This document shows positions 17,502 to 26,535 of a stretch of DNA of 64,000 nt, piece after piece. Source of the stretch: Chitinophaga filiformis (GTDB lineage Bacteria; Bacteroidota; Bacteroidia; Chitinophagales; Chitinophagaceae); assembly GCF_900102545.1 (NCBI RefSeq), contig NZ_FNBN01000004.1:186001-250000 (forward strand), written 5' to 3'. A program made the position numbers and the translations under genes. The notes beneath the pieces were generated by a model that saw nothing but the letters and a program-made list of their open reading frames with translations, was not told the origin of the DNA and made no database searches. Position 1 is the first letter of the stretch. Each line of letters begins with the position of its first letter.

Positions 17502-18248
17502 ATGCAAACCTTTATTAGCGATATGTCGGGAAAACCATTCCCGACTTCAGAGAAAGTACACTGCCGAAGCGTCAGCAAAAACATCCTGGAGCTGGTCCGC
17601 AAAGATCACCCGCATGTCACCACCAAATCCCACCTGGCCGTTTCAGAGCTGAACGAATACCGGCAAAAGTACCTGGAGCACCTGTTTGCCAGAGAAATCG
17701 GGGAACTGACGGAAATGGAAAAGATGGTCCTGGAAAAGCTCAAAGAGCATGAAACGCTCACCGATAAACTCCAGGATGGCGATAATCCCGCCGCTTTTAC
17801 CTTTGGACAACGCCTGGCGGATAAAATCGCCTCTTTTGGCGGCAGCTGGACCTTCATCATCATGTTCCTGCTGTTCATCCTGATCTGGATGGGCATTAAC
17901 GTATACTGGCTGGCAAACAAAGCCTTTGACCCCTATCCGTTTATCCTGCTGAACCTCATTCTATCCTGTCTCGCAGCCCTACAGGCTCCGGTCATCATGA
18001 TGAGCCAGAACAGACAGGAGGAAAAAGACCGGCAGCGGGCCAAAAATGACTACATGATCAACCTGAAATCTGAGCTGGAGGTAAGGATCCTGCACGAAAA
18101 AATAGACCACCTCATTCTACACCAGCAGCAGGATATGATGGAAATACAACAAACCCAGCTTGAAATGCTCAATGAAGTAAATCAGGCACTAAAAAAGATT
18201 GCCGGAAGCACTAATAATCACAAACATACGAATGGCGACTCTCAATAA
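17502..18248 (+). CDS. DUF1003 family membrane protein
   Basis: The 248-residue product has the DUF1003 layout: a soluble N-terminal part with SEKVHCRSVSKNILELVRKDHP, then FGQRLADKIASFGGSWTFIIMF, two closely spaced membrane helices (about 121-141 and 148-170), the conserved APVIMMSQNRQEEKDRQRAKNDY, and a C-terminal coiled coil that ends near residue 240. The family is widespread and of unknown role. The ATG at 17502 is taken; an ATG at 17523 (MSGKPFPTSEK) is an equally reasonable start. No terminator is visible before phoB, 171 bp downstream. Confidence 0.85.
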   Translation: MQTFISDMSGKPFPTSEKVHCRSVSKNILELVRKDHPHVTTKSHLAVSELNEYRQKYLEHLFAREIGELTEMEKMVLEKLKEHETLTDKLQDGDNPAAFTFGQRLADKIASFGGSWTFIIMFLLFILIWMGINVYWLANKAFDPYPFILLNLILSCLAALQAPVIMMSQNRQEEKDRQRAKNDYMINLKSELEVRILHEKIDHLILHQQQDMMEIQQTQLEMLNEVNQALKKIAGSTNNHKHTNGDSQ

Positions 18249-18352
18249 TAATAGTATTATCGCATCTGCAGCCACCAGTAAAAAAAAGCGTAAATTTGAG
18301 GACCGGCATTCCTTTACAGTTGCGCATTCTGTCCGAATTAACAATTAGATAA

Positions 18353-18370
18353 TGTTAACTTTTCATTAAT
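18353..18370 (+). promoter_or_regulatory. Candidate Pho box upstream of phoB
   Basis: TGTTAAC-TTTT-CATTAAT is a 7-bp direct repeat with a 4-bp AT spacer (11-bp period). The same arrangement precedes the adjacent porin gene at 21664-21681. It sits 16 bp upstream of the -7 box at 18387, where an activator would bind. PhoB autoregulation is common; the site itself is inferred. Confidence 0.45.
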
Positions 18371-18375
18371 AGCGG

Positions 18376-18402
18376 AGACGGCGTTATAATTTTGTGCCGT
18401 CT
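18376..18402 (+). promoter_or_regulatory. phoB promoter -7 box inside a dyad
   Basis: TAATTTTG (18387-18394) fits TAnnTTTG. It is flanked by AGACGGC (18376-18382) and its inverted copy GCCGTCT (18396-18402), so the promoter core lies inside a 7-bp inverted repeat that could be an operator. The leader is about 20 nt. Confidence 0.55.
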
Positions 18403-18419
18403 TTAAAAAGTCAATATAT

Positions 18420-19103
18420 ATGATAGACCAAGTGGTTGCAGGTAAAATCTTGGTGGTGGACGATGAAATTGATATTCTGGAAATCATCAGCTATAATCTC
18501 AAATCAGCCGGATATGATACAATCACGGCAAAAGATGGCAGTGAAGCTGTTCAGAAAGCAAAGGTGTTCCGCCCCGACCTTATCATGCTGGATATCATGA
18601 TGCCGAATAAAAACGGTATTGATACCTGTCGCGAGATCAGAAAGATCCCTGAATTTAAAGATACTATGGTGCTGTTCCTCACTGCACTGAATGATGAAAA
18701 ATCAGAGATAGATGGTTTGAACATGGGTGCTGACGACTATATCGCAAAACCTATCAAACCAAAATTGCTGGTAAGCCGTATCAACGCGCTTTTCCGCCGC
18801 CTGCACAAACCTGAAGATATGCAGGTACAGCTGGGCGATCTGATCATCGATCGTGAAAAATTCACAGTAACATACAAAGGCCAGGAAATTATCCTGGCGA
18901 AAAAAGAGTTCGAACTATTGCAGCTGCTGGCGTCAAAACCTGGCCGTGTATTTCTCCGCAATGAGATCCTGAACCAGGTATGGGGTACAGAAGTAATTGT
19001 TGGCGACCGTACTATCGACGTACACATCCGTAAAATACGCCAGAAAATAGGTATTGACCTCATTACTACAGTGAAAGGTGTGGGCTATAAGTTCGAGATG
19101 TAA
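18420..19103 (+). CDS. phoB: OmpR/PhoB-family response regulator
   Basis: The 227-residue product has a receiver domain (residues 8-125) with the acidic pair Asp14-Asp15, phospho-acceptor Asp58 in LIMLDIMMPNK, and the conserved Lys near the IAKPIKPK segment. A winged-helix DNA-binding domain follows (about 132-227), with FELLQLLASKPGRVFLRNEILNQVWG and IDVHIRKIRQKIG. The kinase gene follows 83 bp later and a phosphate-type porin is convergent with that kinase, which supports assignment to the phosphate starvation regulator. The symbol is inferred from context and the typical Bacteroidota phoB-phoR pairing; other OmpR-type regulators are not excluded. Confidence 0.8.
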   Translation: MIDQVVAGKILVVDDEIDILEIISYNLKSAGYDTITAKDGSEAVQKAKVFRPDLIMLDIMMPNKNGIDTCREIRKIPEFKDTMVLFLTALNDEKSEIDGLNMGADDYIAKPIKPKLLVSRINALFRRLHKPEDMQVQLGDLIIDREKFTVTYKGQEIILAKKEFELLQLLASKPGRVFLRNEILNQVWGTEVIVGDRTIDVHIRKIRQKIGIDLITTVKGVGYKFEM

Positions 19104-19186
19104 ACTGCACCAGCTCACCCACTTACCATTTAACCATTATTTCTTCTACTCAGAGATGCGCAACCGGGCATTGCGTATATCGAGCT

Positions 19187-20302
19187 TTGTGTTTTATGTC
19201 AAGTGAAAAAATTGGTTTAATTTCCCGCTATTATAACGATTACTCACTATGGAGTATGTTTAAAGCCAAGAATCTTTCTCCACAAAAACTGGCAGGATTT
19301 ACTGCCCTCATACTTTCAGTTATTATCACACTGGGCACCCTCGTGATAAATGCTCACTGGAAAATAGTGCTGATTGCGTTTGTACTCACCTTCCTGGTGT
19401 CGTATTACCTGTATCTGTATACGCTACAGAACTTCATTTACAGGAAAATAAAACTCATTTACAAATTCATTTACCAGACCAAGGCCTCCAAACGGGAAGA
19501 GTTCTTCAATAAGAACATCCTGCCGCTGAAGACCATCGAAGAGGTAAGTGAAGATGTGGAAAAATGGGCCAGCCAGAAGAAGGAAGAGCTGGACATGCTG
19601 CGCCGCAATGAAGAGTTCCGTAAGGAGTTCCTCCTGAATCTCAGCCATGAACTGAAAACGCCCATCTTCGCCGTACAGGGATATATTCATACCCTTCTCG
19701 ACGGGGCACTGGAAGACCCGAACGTCAACAAGATTTTCCTGAAAAATGCTACCAAGAACATTGACAGGCTTTGCCGCCTGATTGATGACCTGGATGAAAT
19801 ATCCAAGCTGGAAAGCGGAGAAATGACCATTAACGGTGAAAACTTTGTTATCCAGGACCTTATCAGGGATGTGTTTGACACGCTGTCCCTTAAAGCCAAT
19901 ACCAAAGGCATCAAGTTCAGTGTGAAGAAAGGCTGCGAAGCGCCTATTCACGTACTGGCTGATAAGGAAAAGGTAAGACAGGTGCTGATCAATCTTGTAG
20001 ACAACTCCATTAAGTATGGCCGTCCTGACGGACATACCGTAGCCAGTATTTACATCATGGATGACAAACGCGTACTGATCGAAATATCAGATGATGGTAT
20101 TGGTATCGCAGAAGAACATCTTCCCCGAGTATTTGAACGCTTTTACCGTACCGACAGAGCCCGTAGCCGGGATATAGGCGGTACTGGTCTGGGACTGGCG
20201 ATTGTAAAACACATCGTGGAAGCACACGGTCAGACCATCAATATCCGTAGTAAACCGGAGATAGGCTCTACCTTCGGCTTTACCCTGGAATCCGGCGAAT
20301 AA
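19187..20302 (+). CDS. phoR: PhoR-like sensor histidine kinase
   Basis: Two membrane helices (residues about 33-55 and 61-82) flank almost no periplasmic loop. They are followed by a linker, the DHp helix with the phospho-His in NLSHELKTPIFAVQG (codon at 19646-19648), the N box LVDNSIKYG, and the G boxes DDGIGI and GTGLGLAIVKH. The absence of an extracytoplasmic sensor domain is typical of PhoR kinases that read phosphate through the Pst/PhoU complex. The start is uncertain: TTG at 19187, ATG at 19196, or ATG at 19256 (MFKAKNLSPQ), which aligns best with what I recall of related proteins. The gene ends 3 bp from the convergent porin stop, so both transcripts must overlap. Confidence 0.82.
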   Translation: MCFMSSEKIGLISRYYNDYSLWSMFKAKNLSPQKLAGFTALILSVIITLGTLVINAHWKIVLIAFVLTFLVSYYLYLYTLQNFIYRKIKLIYKFIYQTKASKREEFFNKNILPLKTIEEVSEDVEKWASQKKEELDMLRRNEEFRKEFLLNLSHELKTPIFAVQGYIHTLLDGALEDPNVNKIFLKNATKNIDRLCRLIDDLDEISKLESGEMTINGENFVIQDLIRDVFDTLSLKANTKGIKFSVKKGCEAPIHVLADKEKVRQVLINLVDNSIKYGRPDGHTVASIYIMDDKRVLIEISDDGIGIAEEHLPRVFERFYRTDRARSRDIGGTGLGLAIVKHIVEAHGQTINIRSKPEIGSTFGFTLESGE

Positions 20303-20305
20303 GCG

Positions 20306-21628
20306 CTAAAAACGGTATTGGAGCCTGCAGGTGAATACATTGTCCGGCAGGTCTTTCTCGTACCCTTCCAGGGAAGTAGATTCGTTTTTAACCAGGTCGT
20401 AGTACAACATCACCTTCATATTGGCATTGAAATAATGCACAAAGCCGACGCCGAGGGTATTATACCGGATGTCTGCAGGTGTCGTTCCACTATTAGCAGC
20501 GCCTATTTCCTTCCCTTTTACTTTCTTATTAGGATCGTACCAATCATATTTCACTACTATCAGGTTCATTGGATCGCCCAGGTTCTGTAAAAGATACAGA
20601 TAAGCTCCGTCAAAATTCCTGATATACAGGGGGGCATTCACACCGCCACTCACTGGTATAGTACCGGGCGTTTCAGTACTCGATGCTGTCGCTGTTTGAG
20701 AACCACGCAGGTATTCCAGCCTGATCTCTGTAGCGCCTTTGTTTTCCCCGTCAGGTATCCTGAATTGAACGTCTGCTCCATAGTAATGACGAGGTGCAAT
20801 CTTCCCCTGATTAGTTACCGAAGAATCGACATAATAGGCCGGCTTACCTGCGCTTTGTCCCATTTTATAAATATACCGGGTAAACTGCTCCATTCCACCG
20901 TATAGCATAGACACTGCTCCTGACAAGCGCCAGTTCCTGCTGTTCAGTTTAATGGGTTTTACTGCTACACGGGTAATAAAGTCTTTATGGCTGTCGAAAT
21001 CGCTGGTAGCTGTCAGGCCCTGTCCGTTAAACAGGCCTGCATCTATTTTCAGGAACTTTAAAGGATGATTGGAACGGCGGGGTTCAAAAGAGACCATAGC
21101 GCCTATATCACGCTCCGTCTTCATCAGGATCTGCGACATGCGTCCACGTTCCGGTGTTTCACGATCGCCTGAAGATAAATTGACCTCATAACTGATCGGA
21201 CGGGCGAACATCCCCGCGGTCAGGGAAAAGACATCCCACTTATTCTCGAAAATGCGGCCGAAGAAGTCACGGATAAATACCCCTCTTTCCGTACCGTCAA
21301 ATTGAAAGGCAAACTGTACTACCGGCATATGTGCTTCGTCATACCGGGCATAATCGAGACGAAAGCGGCCACGGCGCAAAGTGAACCTGTTATCCACTTC
21401 CGACGGGAAATCGCCACCGGCATAACTTTTTATGCCTTTTGATGACGCATACTGAAACTGAGGCTGAATATAACCGCTGAAACGCACAGCGTCGTATTTC
21501 TGATACAATGAAAACATACCCTTCCCTACACTGGTAGTGGTATCTATCATATCCATCAGAAACTGTGCTTTGGCAATACCGGAAAATAACAAAGGCAAGC
21601 AAATGATTGCCATATGTTTAAATCGCAT
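20306..21628 (-). CDS. Phosphate-selective porin O/P-type outer-membrane channel
   Basis: The 440-residue protein has a signal peptide (MRFKHMAIICLPLLFSGIAKAQ) and reads as a 16-strand barrel ending in the aromatic residue of LQYRF. Diagnostic segments are VRFSGYIQPQFQY, RFTLRRGRFRLDYARY and the acidic VVQFAFQFDGTERGVFIRDFFGRIF, as in OprO/OprP proteins, which let phosphate or polyphosphate across the outer membrane. The two-component genes phoB/phoR are convergent with it, and its promoter region has a 7-4-7 repeat like that before phoB, so phosphate-limited induction is a good hypothesis. No Pst transport genes are in the window. Confidence 0.82.
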   Translation of the reverse strand: MRFKHMAIICLPLLFSGIAKAQFLMDMIDTTTSVGKGMFSLYQKYDAVRFSGYIQPQFQYASSKGIKSYAGGDFPSEVDNRFTLRRGRFRLDYARYDEAHMPVVQFAFQFDGTERGVFIRDFFGRIFENKWDVFSLTAGMFARPISYEVNLSSGDRETPERGRMSQILMKTERDIGAMVSFEPRRSNHPLKFLKIDAGLFNGQGLTATSDFDSHKDFITRVAVKPIKLNSRNWRLSGAVSMLYGGMEQFTRYIYKMGQSAGKPAYYVDSSVTNQGKIAPRHYYGADVQFRIPDGENKGATEIRLEYLRGSQTATASSTETPGTIPVSGGVNAPLYIRNFDGAYLYLLQNLGDPMNLIVVKYDWYDPNKKVKGKEIGAANSGTTPADIRYNTLGVGFVHYFNANMKVMLYYDLVKNESTSLEGYEKDLPDNVFTCRLQYRF

Positions 21629-21643
21629 TCAGGAAATTTTGCG

Positions 21644-21681
21644 CAAAACAACGGAAAAAGAATGATAACAAAAAGATAACA
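21644..21681 (-). promoter_or_regulatory. Candidate Pho box and -7 region of the porin gene
   Basis: On the minus strand TGTTATC-TTTT-TGTTATC (21681-21664) is an exact 7-bp direct repeat with a 4-bp spacer. Twelve bases after it comes TTGTTTTG (21651-21644), a one-mismatch TAnnTTTG. The site takes the place of a -33 element, as activator-dependent Pho promoters do elsewhere. Confidence 0.5.
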
Positions 21682-21683
21682 GT

Positions 21684-23168
21684 CTAAAACTGTAGATAAA
21701 TAGGCATCATTGGTTGAGAAGACTTCACCTGTACCAATAACCAGATGAACACCACCATGACTACGACGCTACCCGCTACCGGAACACGGGACAAAGCATG
21801 CTCTGTGAACTGTTCCGCACGTTTCGGAAGGAAATGCAGGACAAAGCCCAACAGCATTACCCAGAATACCGCCGTATAACCATTATACAGTTCCAGCCAT
21901 ACTCCAGGCTGGAAGTCGTATACCACCTGGTGCAACAGCGCCCATGAGTCCTGGAAAGTAGTGGCCTTAAAGAACACCCAGCAGAAACATACAAAATGGA
22001 AAGTAAGCAGAATACCTCCTATTTTCAGTAATGTGCCTGCCCAGCCGCTTACGCCACCTCCACGTTTCTTTAGCCAGTCCAGCCTTACTTTATCTACCGC
22101 CAGCGCACTTCCATGCATAGCGCCCCAGAAGATGAAATTCCAGCTGGCGCCGTGCCAGAAACCACCTATCAGCATGGTCAGCCCCAGGTTGATGTACTGG
22201 CGCACCTTGCCTTTACGGTTACCACCCAATGGGATGTACAGGTAATCTCTCAACCAGGAAGAGAGTGAAATATGCCAGCGGCGCCAGAATTCTGTGATAC
22301 TGAAGCTCTGGTAAGGAGAATCAAAGTTTGGCGGAATCTTGAAACCGGTCCACCGGGCTATACCCAGTGCCATATCAGAATAACCGGAGAAGTCGCAGTA
22401 AATGATCAGGGCATAGCCGTACACTCCCAACAGGCATTCCAGCCCGGTGTGTTTGGACGGATCATCAAAAATATACTGAACGAAGTTCTGGTTAATGAAG
22501 TCAGAGATCACCACTTTCTTGAACAACCCTCCTATGATCAGGTACATGCCTTTACCAATATCTTCGGAATCGAGCACATAAGGCTGTGAGATCTGCGGAA
22601 TGAAGTCAGCTGCCCTCACAATAGGCCCCATCATCAGCTTCGGAAAGAAAGACAGGAAGAACAGGTAGTCCATAAAATTGTCTACCGGCTTTATTTCCCG
22701 CCTGTACACGTCAATGGTATAGCTGAGGTTCTCGAAAGTATAAAATGAAATTCCTATAGGCAGGAGCAGTTTCAACGGCTCTACCTTACCCAGGTGCAGG
22801 TCATTGATGATACCGATGAAGAAGTCGGTGTATTTGAAGAAGAACAGCAATCCCAGGTTGAGAATAATACTGATGATCAGCAATCCTTTCTGTTGCCGCT
22901 TACTCTCCGAATCATAGATGTACCTGGACAGGTTAAAATCGACGATAGCCGAAAGAATAACCAATCCCACATACATACCGCAGGCCTTATAGAAAAAGTA
23001 AAGTGAGAAGATGGTAAATACCCATACCCTGCCCTCCTTACTCCGGCCCACAGCCAGATAGCATAACAGGAAGAAGGCAAAGAAATAAAAGAAAAAAGCG
23101 CTGTTGAACAGTATAGGATCATCTTTCTGGTATAGTAAGATCTCCAGCAGCTTATTCACGTCAATCAT
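21684..23168 (-). CDS. MBOAT-family membrane O-acyltransferase (AlgI/PatA-like)
   Basis: The 494-residue integral membrane protein contains the MBOAT hallmarks: FENLSYTIDVYRREIKP, CDFSGYSDMALGIARWTGF, FWRRWHISLSSWLRDYLYIPLGG with His299, and GGFWHGASWNFIFWG with the catalytic-type His339. Family members move an acyl group, usually acetyl, across the membrane toward a periplasmic polymer, working with an SGNH-hydrolase partner that transfers it to alginate, cellulose or peptidoglycan. Two SGNH proteins and a glucosaminidase precede it in the same operon, the nearest overlapping by 4 bp. The acceptor is not known; peptidoglycan or an exopolysaccharide is inferred. Confidence 0.88.
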   Translation of the reverse strand: MIDVNKLLEILLYQKDDPILFNSAFFFYFFAFFLLCYLAVGRSKEGRVWVFTIFSLYFFYKACGMYVGLVILSAIVDFNLSRYIYDSESKRQQKGLLIISIILNLGLLFFFKYTDFFIGIINDLHLGKVEPLKLLLPIGISFYTFENLSYTIDVYRREIKPVDNFMDYLFFLSFFPKLMMGPIVRAADFIPQISQPYVLDSEDIGKGMYLIIGGLFKKVVISDFINQNFVQYIFDDPSKHTGLECLLGVYGYALIIYCDFSGYSDMALGIARWTGFKIPPNFDSPYQSFSITEFWRRWHISLSSWLRDYLYIPLGGNRKGKVRQYINLGLTMLIGGFWHGASWNFIFWGAMHGSALAVDKVRLDWLKKRGGGVSGWAGTLLKIGGILLTFHFVCFCWVFFKATTFQDSWALLHQVVYDFQPGVWLELYNGYTAVFWVMLLGFVLHFLPKRAEQFTEHALSRVPVAGSVVVMVVFIWLLVQVKSSQPMMPIYLQF

Positions 23169-24439
23169 TCAGCTTGATTTTTATGGGTCTTTTCTACTTT
23201 TAAAAATTTATCATAGCTATTACGCAATGCCTCATACAACAGTTTTCCCTGCAACTGATAACCTCTTGCATTGAAATGGATATGATCTCCGGACCATCCA
23301 CTGGCAAAGTTTTTTGCCATGGCCTTATTCACTCCATTAAAATTCCAGCAGGCTATCCCATTTTCCCGGCAGTAACTCATGATCTGCTGGGTGACAACAG
23401 CTATGTAAGGATTAGGATAATATGCTGTACGGTAATAGGTTTTGTATTTCTTCCCCACTTTTCTTCTGTACGGCCGTTTGCTCACACGCTTACACTCGGG
23501 CGGCGTTGTCAGCACGATAGACGCCTTAGGCTGATACCTCCTGATCATCTTCACTGCCTCGTCGATCTGCTCACGGAATGCCGATGCGCTCAGACTGCCA
23601 TATGCTTCATTAGTACCAAGAGAAATGATCACCAGTTGTGGTTGCATCACTTCCATTTCTGCTATCAATGTGCTGTTGTTCTCATTATAATGCTGGTACA
23701 TGGCCCCATTGATACCTACAGCGCTGTAAAGGATCCCATTTTCTCCGTTTTGCAGCAGCGCTCCATAAAACCGGAAAGGCTGTGCATTCTGCCTGTCCCA
23801 TCTTACCTGGAAGGTCTGAACAGGCGCTGCAAACGTCAGCGATGCTTTTCTTAGGGTAGTGGCGCCACCTTCGAAGGGAGCGGTAGAAATATCCACTCCG
23901 GCTCCCGGCACGCTAATGGTAGAATCGTCAGTACCCGGATCATAGAATAATTCTGCCTGACGCACATTGTTATCCATCCGCTCATCGTCCTGCCGGCCAT
24001 TGAATGCCAGTGTGGGCGCATCATTCCTGGAAGTGAGCACTATTGCACCCGGTCCCAGTACGTCCGTAGATTTATTCCTGTCAATGATCCTATCTGCATC
24101 CCATCTGCTGGTACTGTTCCAGCGATAGTCTGAAGGCCCATTCGTATTAGCGAGATTATAGGGGAATACCCATCCTCTGCCGGCGCTTCCAAAATCCTGT
24201 TGCAGGAAGAAGGCTGTAGTGAATGGAAAAAAACCCGCCTGTATATGAGAATCTCCCAGATGTAAAACGGATATAACATTACTATCAGACTTACGCAGCG
24301 CAGCAAAGAAACGGTACAATGCTGTATCCTGTGCTATGCCGTTGTTTTGCCCCACAGCCATACTGCTGATGGTGGTCAATACTCCCGTAAATAAACTGAT
24401 AATTACTTTCTTACTCGTGTTCCAACTGCTTATATTCAT
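23165..24439 (-). CDS. Secreted SGNH/GDSL hydrolase-like protein, second of a pair
   Basis: This 424-residue protein has a hydrophobic N-terminal segment (residues about 11-30) and an SGNH fold. Block I is VLHLGDSHIQAG with nucleophile Ser64, block III is SLGTNEAYG, and block V is DHIHFNARG with the Asp-x-x-His pair. A beta-domain insert separates blocks I and III. These features suggest an acetyl-transferring or esterase partner of the MBOAT protein encoded next. The gene overlaps the preceding SGNH gene by 29 bp and the MBOAT gene by 4 bp, so translation is coupled. Confidence 0.8.
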   Translation of the reverse strand: MNISSWNTSKKVIISLFTGVLTTISSMAVGQNNGIAQDTALYRFFAALRKSDSNVISVLHLGDSHIQAGFFPFTTAFFLQQDFGSAGRGWVFPYNLANTNGPSDYRWNSTSRWDADRIIDRNKSTDVLGPGAIVLTSRNDAPTLAFNGRQDDERMDNNVRQAELFYDPGTDDSTISVPGAGVDISTAPFEGGATTLRKASLTFAAPVQTFQVRWDRQNAQPFRFYGALLQNGENGILYSAVGINGAMYQHYNENNSTLIAEMEVMQPQLVIISLGTNEAYGSLSASAFREQIDEAVKMIRRYQPKASIVLTTPPECKRVSKRPYRRKVGKKYKTYYRTAYYPNPYIAVVTQQIMSYCRENGIACWNFNGVNKAMAKNFASGWSGDHIHFNARGYQLQGKLLYEALRNSYDKFLKVEKTHKNQAE

Positions 24440-25832
24440 CCATCATCGCTTTATACAGCAGCGCTCCCACCCTGGCCGCTCCCTGTCTGTTAAAATGAGT
24501 GTAGTCCTTATTTGCCAGCACCGGATCTCCCTCTACCCAACGGATCATGGAGTTCTCTCCACCCATGGCAGCATACAGGTTCCAGTAAGCTGCGCCATGT
24601 TCTTTGGCCAGTTCATGCTGTACCTTCAGCAATGCGGTCACACCTGGTGCGGTGACATAATTCCCACTTTTTTTGTATGATTTATCGGCTGTACTTATTA
24701 CGAGGAATGAAGCATTTGGCAGGTCATTACGGAGGGAGTCCAGCACTTTCTTCATTGGACTTCCATACCATTTATAGTCGGTCAGTTCGGGCTTCCACAA
24801 CACATTTGCGCCATAATGCAATACGATCAGGTCATAGGGATGTTCAGACTGCATCTGCTGCAACAGCTGGCCAGACAGCTTACCGAGCTCAATTCCGCTG
24901 ATACCGCGGAATGAATAGTTATCTACATATACGCCACTGTCTCCTTCAAAACACACACCGTAAAATGGCGCTGCGGTACCACCAGCCCACTTGATCATGA
25001 CCTGCTGAGCAGAGTCCATCTGAAGGGACAGCTTATTAACAGCGCGATTACCGGAAAGCGCATATGCTTTATTATTTACAGAAATATTGCCGGAAGAAAC
25101 AGGACCATACAGCACACTCACTCCTGTAAACCTGCTCAGGCCACGTTTTTTAACAGGCATATACTTGATCCAGCTGGACTCGCCCGGTACAAAAGTGTGA
25201 CCGGAGATACCCAGATAAAGATTGGAAGGCGGTAATTGCTTATAGCTATAATCTTTCCAGTCTTTAGAAAAAGTATGTGTGATAGTAGTCCGGAATCCGG
25301 CCACTACAGAGGTAACAGGCACAAACCCCACGCCTTCTCCGCCAAAGAGATGCTGCAGGCTATCCCGCAGATCTTCGGTGATCAGGTCTCCTTCTATCAT
25401 GGAGTCGCCAAAGTAGGCGATACGTACTTTCTTTCTTTTCCTCGCTTTCAACTCATCGAGCGCCAGGAGGAAGTGCTGCAGACCTGCCCTTACAGTGGTG
25501 TCAGCCCCTAGCGGAGGGAGGTAATTGATAATCCCTGTATAAGTAGCAAAATTGTGTAAGTGATCAGGGTCTGGTATTACCGGCATCTCTGCTCCCAGGG
25601 AATCAACGGCAGCTGTATTGGTAGTATCTTCTGGTAAATCAGCTGCGATCAGGGCGCTGTCAGTACCAATATCTTCAGGGGCATCTTTTCTTACATCAGC
25701 TAAAAGATCAAGGGGACGGGTTGTAAAATCATTGAACGAGAAGCTGTTTTTTACCAGTGACAATGCCACCAGGCATATTAAAGTCCCCGCGATAATGTAA
25801 AAGGGATAGGCAGATTTGTTTTTGCCGGACAT
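24411..25832 (-). CDS. Membrane-anchored SGNH/GDSL hydrolase-like protein, first of a pair
   Basis: The 473-residue protein has an uncleaved-looking N-terminal membrane helix (residues about 10-27), a low-complexity linker (40-90), and an SGNH domain: block I RIAYFGDSMIEGD with Ser144, block III LHYGANVLW, and block V KDYTHFNRQG with the Asp/His pair. An insert of about 170 residues lies between blocks I and III. It resembles the neighbouring SGNH protein in layout although sequence identity looks low, so the pair may have diverged to different steps (acyl handover versus transfer or removal). It precedes the second SGNH gene with a 29-bp overlap. Confidence 0.78.
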   Translation of the reverse strand: MSGKNKSAYPFYIIAGTLICLVALSLVKNSFSFNDFTTRPLDLLADVRKDAPEDIGTDSALIAADLPEDTTNTAAVDSLGAEMPVIPDPDHLHNFATYTGIINYLPPLGADTTVRAGLQHFLLALDELKARKRKKVRIAYFGDSMIEGDLITEDLRDSLQHLFGGEGVGFVPVTSVVAGFRTTITHTFSKDWKDYSYKQLPPSNLYLGISGHTFVPGESSWIKYMPVKKRGLSRFTGVSVLYGPVSSGNISVNNKAYALSGNRAVNKLSLQMDSAQQVMIKWAGGTAAPFYGVCFEGDSGVYVDNYSFRGISGIELGKLSGQLLQQMQSEHPYDLIVLHYGANVLWKPELTDYKWYGSPMKKVLDSLRNDLPNASFLVISTADKSYKKSGNYVTAPGVTALLKVQHELAKEHGAAYWNLYAAMGGENSMIRWVEGDPVLANKDYTHFNRQGAARVGALLYKAMMDEYKQLEHE

Positions 25833-25876
25833 AAATGCTGAATCTGATTTGTTCGTATAAAACTACAGACTATAAA

Positions 25877-26407
25877 TTAACCTCCGGTATATGCCATTTG
25901 CTCATCCAGTTTGTATAATTTATAGCGATTAATCATGCTGGTTACTCTTTTCACCCATTCATGTCCTGCAGAGGAATACCCGGCAGTGTTCATGTGTTTG
26001 AGCCAGAGTTTGTATTCAACGTTTCCCTTCATTTTAGGGAACCATTTTTTGCGGGTTACCATGTTGGCAAAGTAGTTAAATGAAGCCTCTGCGTTGGCGA
26101 ACTCTTTATACCGTGAGCGATAGGCTACTCCTTTTTTCTTGTGGAGACTATTACGTCCCACAATTCCAAAATGGTTATACAACAATTTTGCATTCTTACT
26201 CGTCCCCATCCCCGATTCCAGCATCGCAATTCCCAATATTACACTTGCAGGGATACCTTTCTCATTCATGATGCGCATAGCAACCGGCTTGTATTTATTC
26301 ACATAGTTAGTGGCGTAACGTTGTGAAAAAGCGGTACTACTGATAAGCAAAAGTATACCCAGCAAAGCACAAAACCATCTCCCGCGAAACATTTTCTTAG
26401 ATGTCAT
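25877..26407 (-). CDS. Secreted glucosaminidase-domain protein (peptidoglycan hydrolase)
   Basis: From the ATG at 26407 the product is 176 residues: a signal peptide (FCALLGILLLISSTAFSQ), then a glucosaminidase (LytD/FlgJ-like) domain with the catalytic-Glu motif AMLESGMGTSKNAKLLYNHFGI, the YRSRYKEFANAEASFNYFANM segment, and the terminal AGYSSAGHEWVKRVTSMI. Such enzymes cut the N-acetylglucosaminyl bond of peptidoglycan. The longer open frame to 26455 has no advantage. It lies 44 bp before the SGNH pair and MBOAT gene, in the same direction, which points to a cell-wall substrate for the acylation system. Confidence 0.83.
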   Translation of the reverse strand: MTSKKMFRGRWFCALLGILLLISSTAFSQRYATNYVNKYKPVAMRIMNEKGIPASVILGIAMLESGMGTSKNAKLLYNHFGIVGRNSLHKKKGVAYRSRYKEFANAEASFNYFANMVTRKKWFPKMKGNVEYKLWLKHMNTAGYSSAGHEWVKRVTSMINRYKLYKLDEQMAYTGG

Positions 26408-26535
26408 GGCAGAATGTTTTTTTGTACCGGCAATATAGTTGAAATAATTGTACAATATGACTATAACTTATTAAAATTTACTAATCTATTCCTTCTTTAA
26501 TTCCTGTTAATTATATGCGTTCCTTAGTTTGCACC

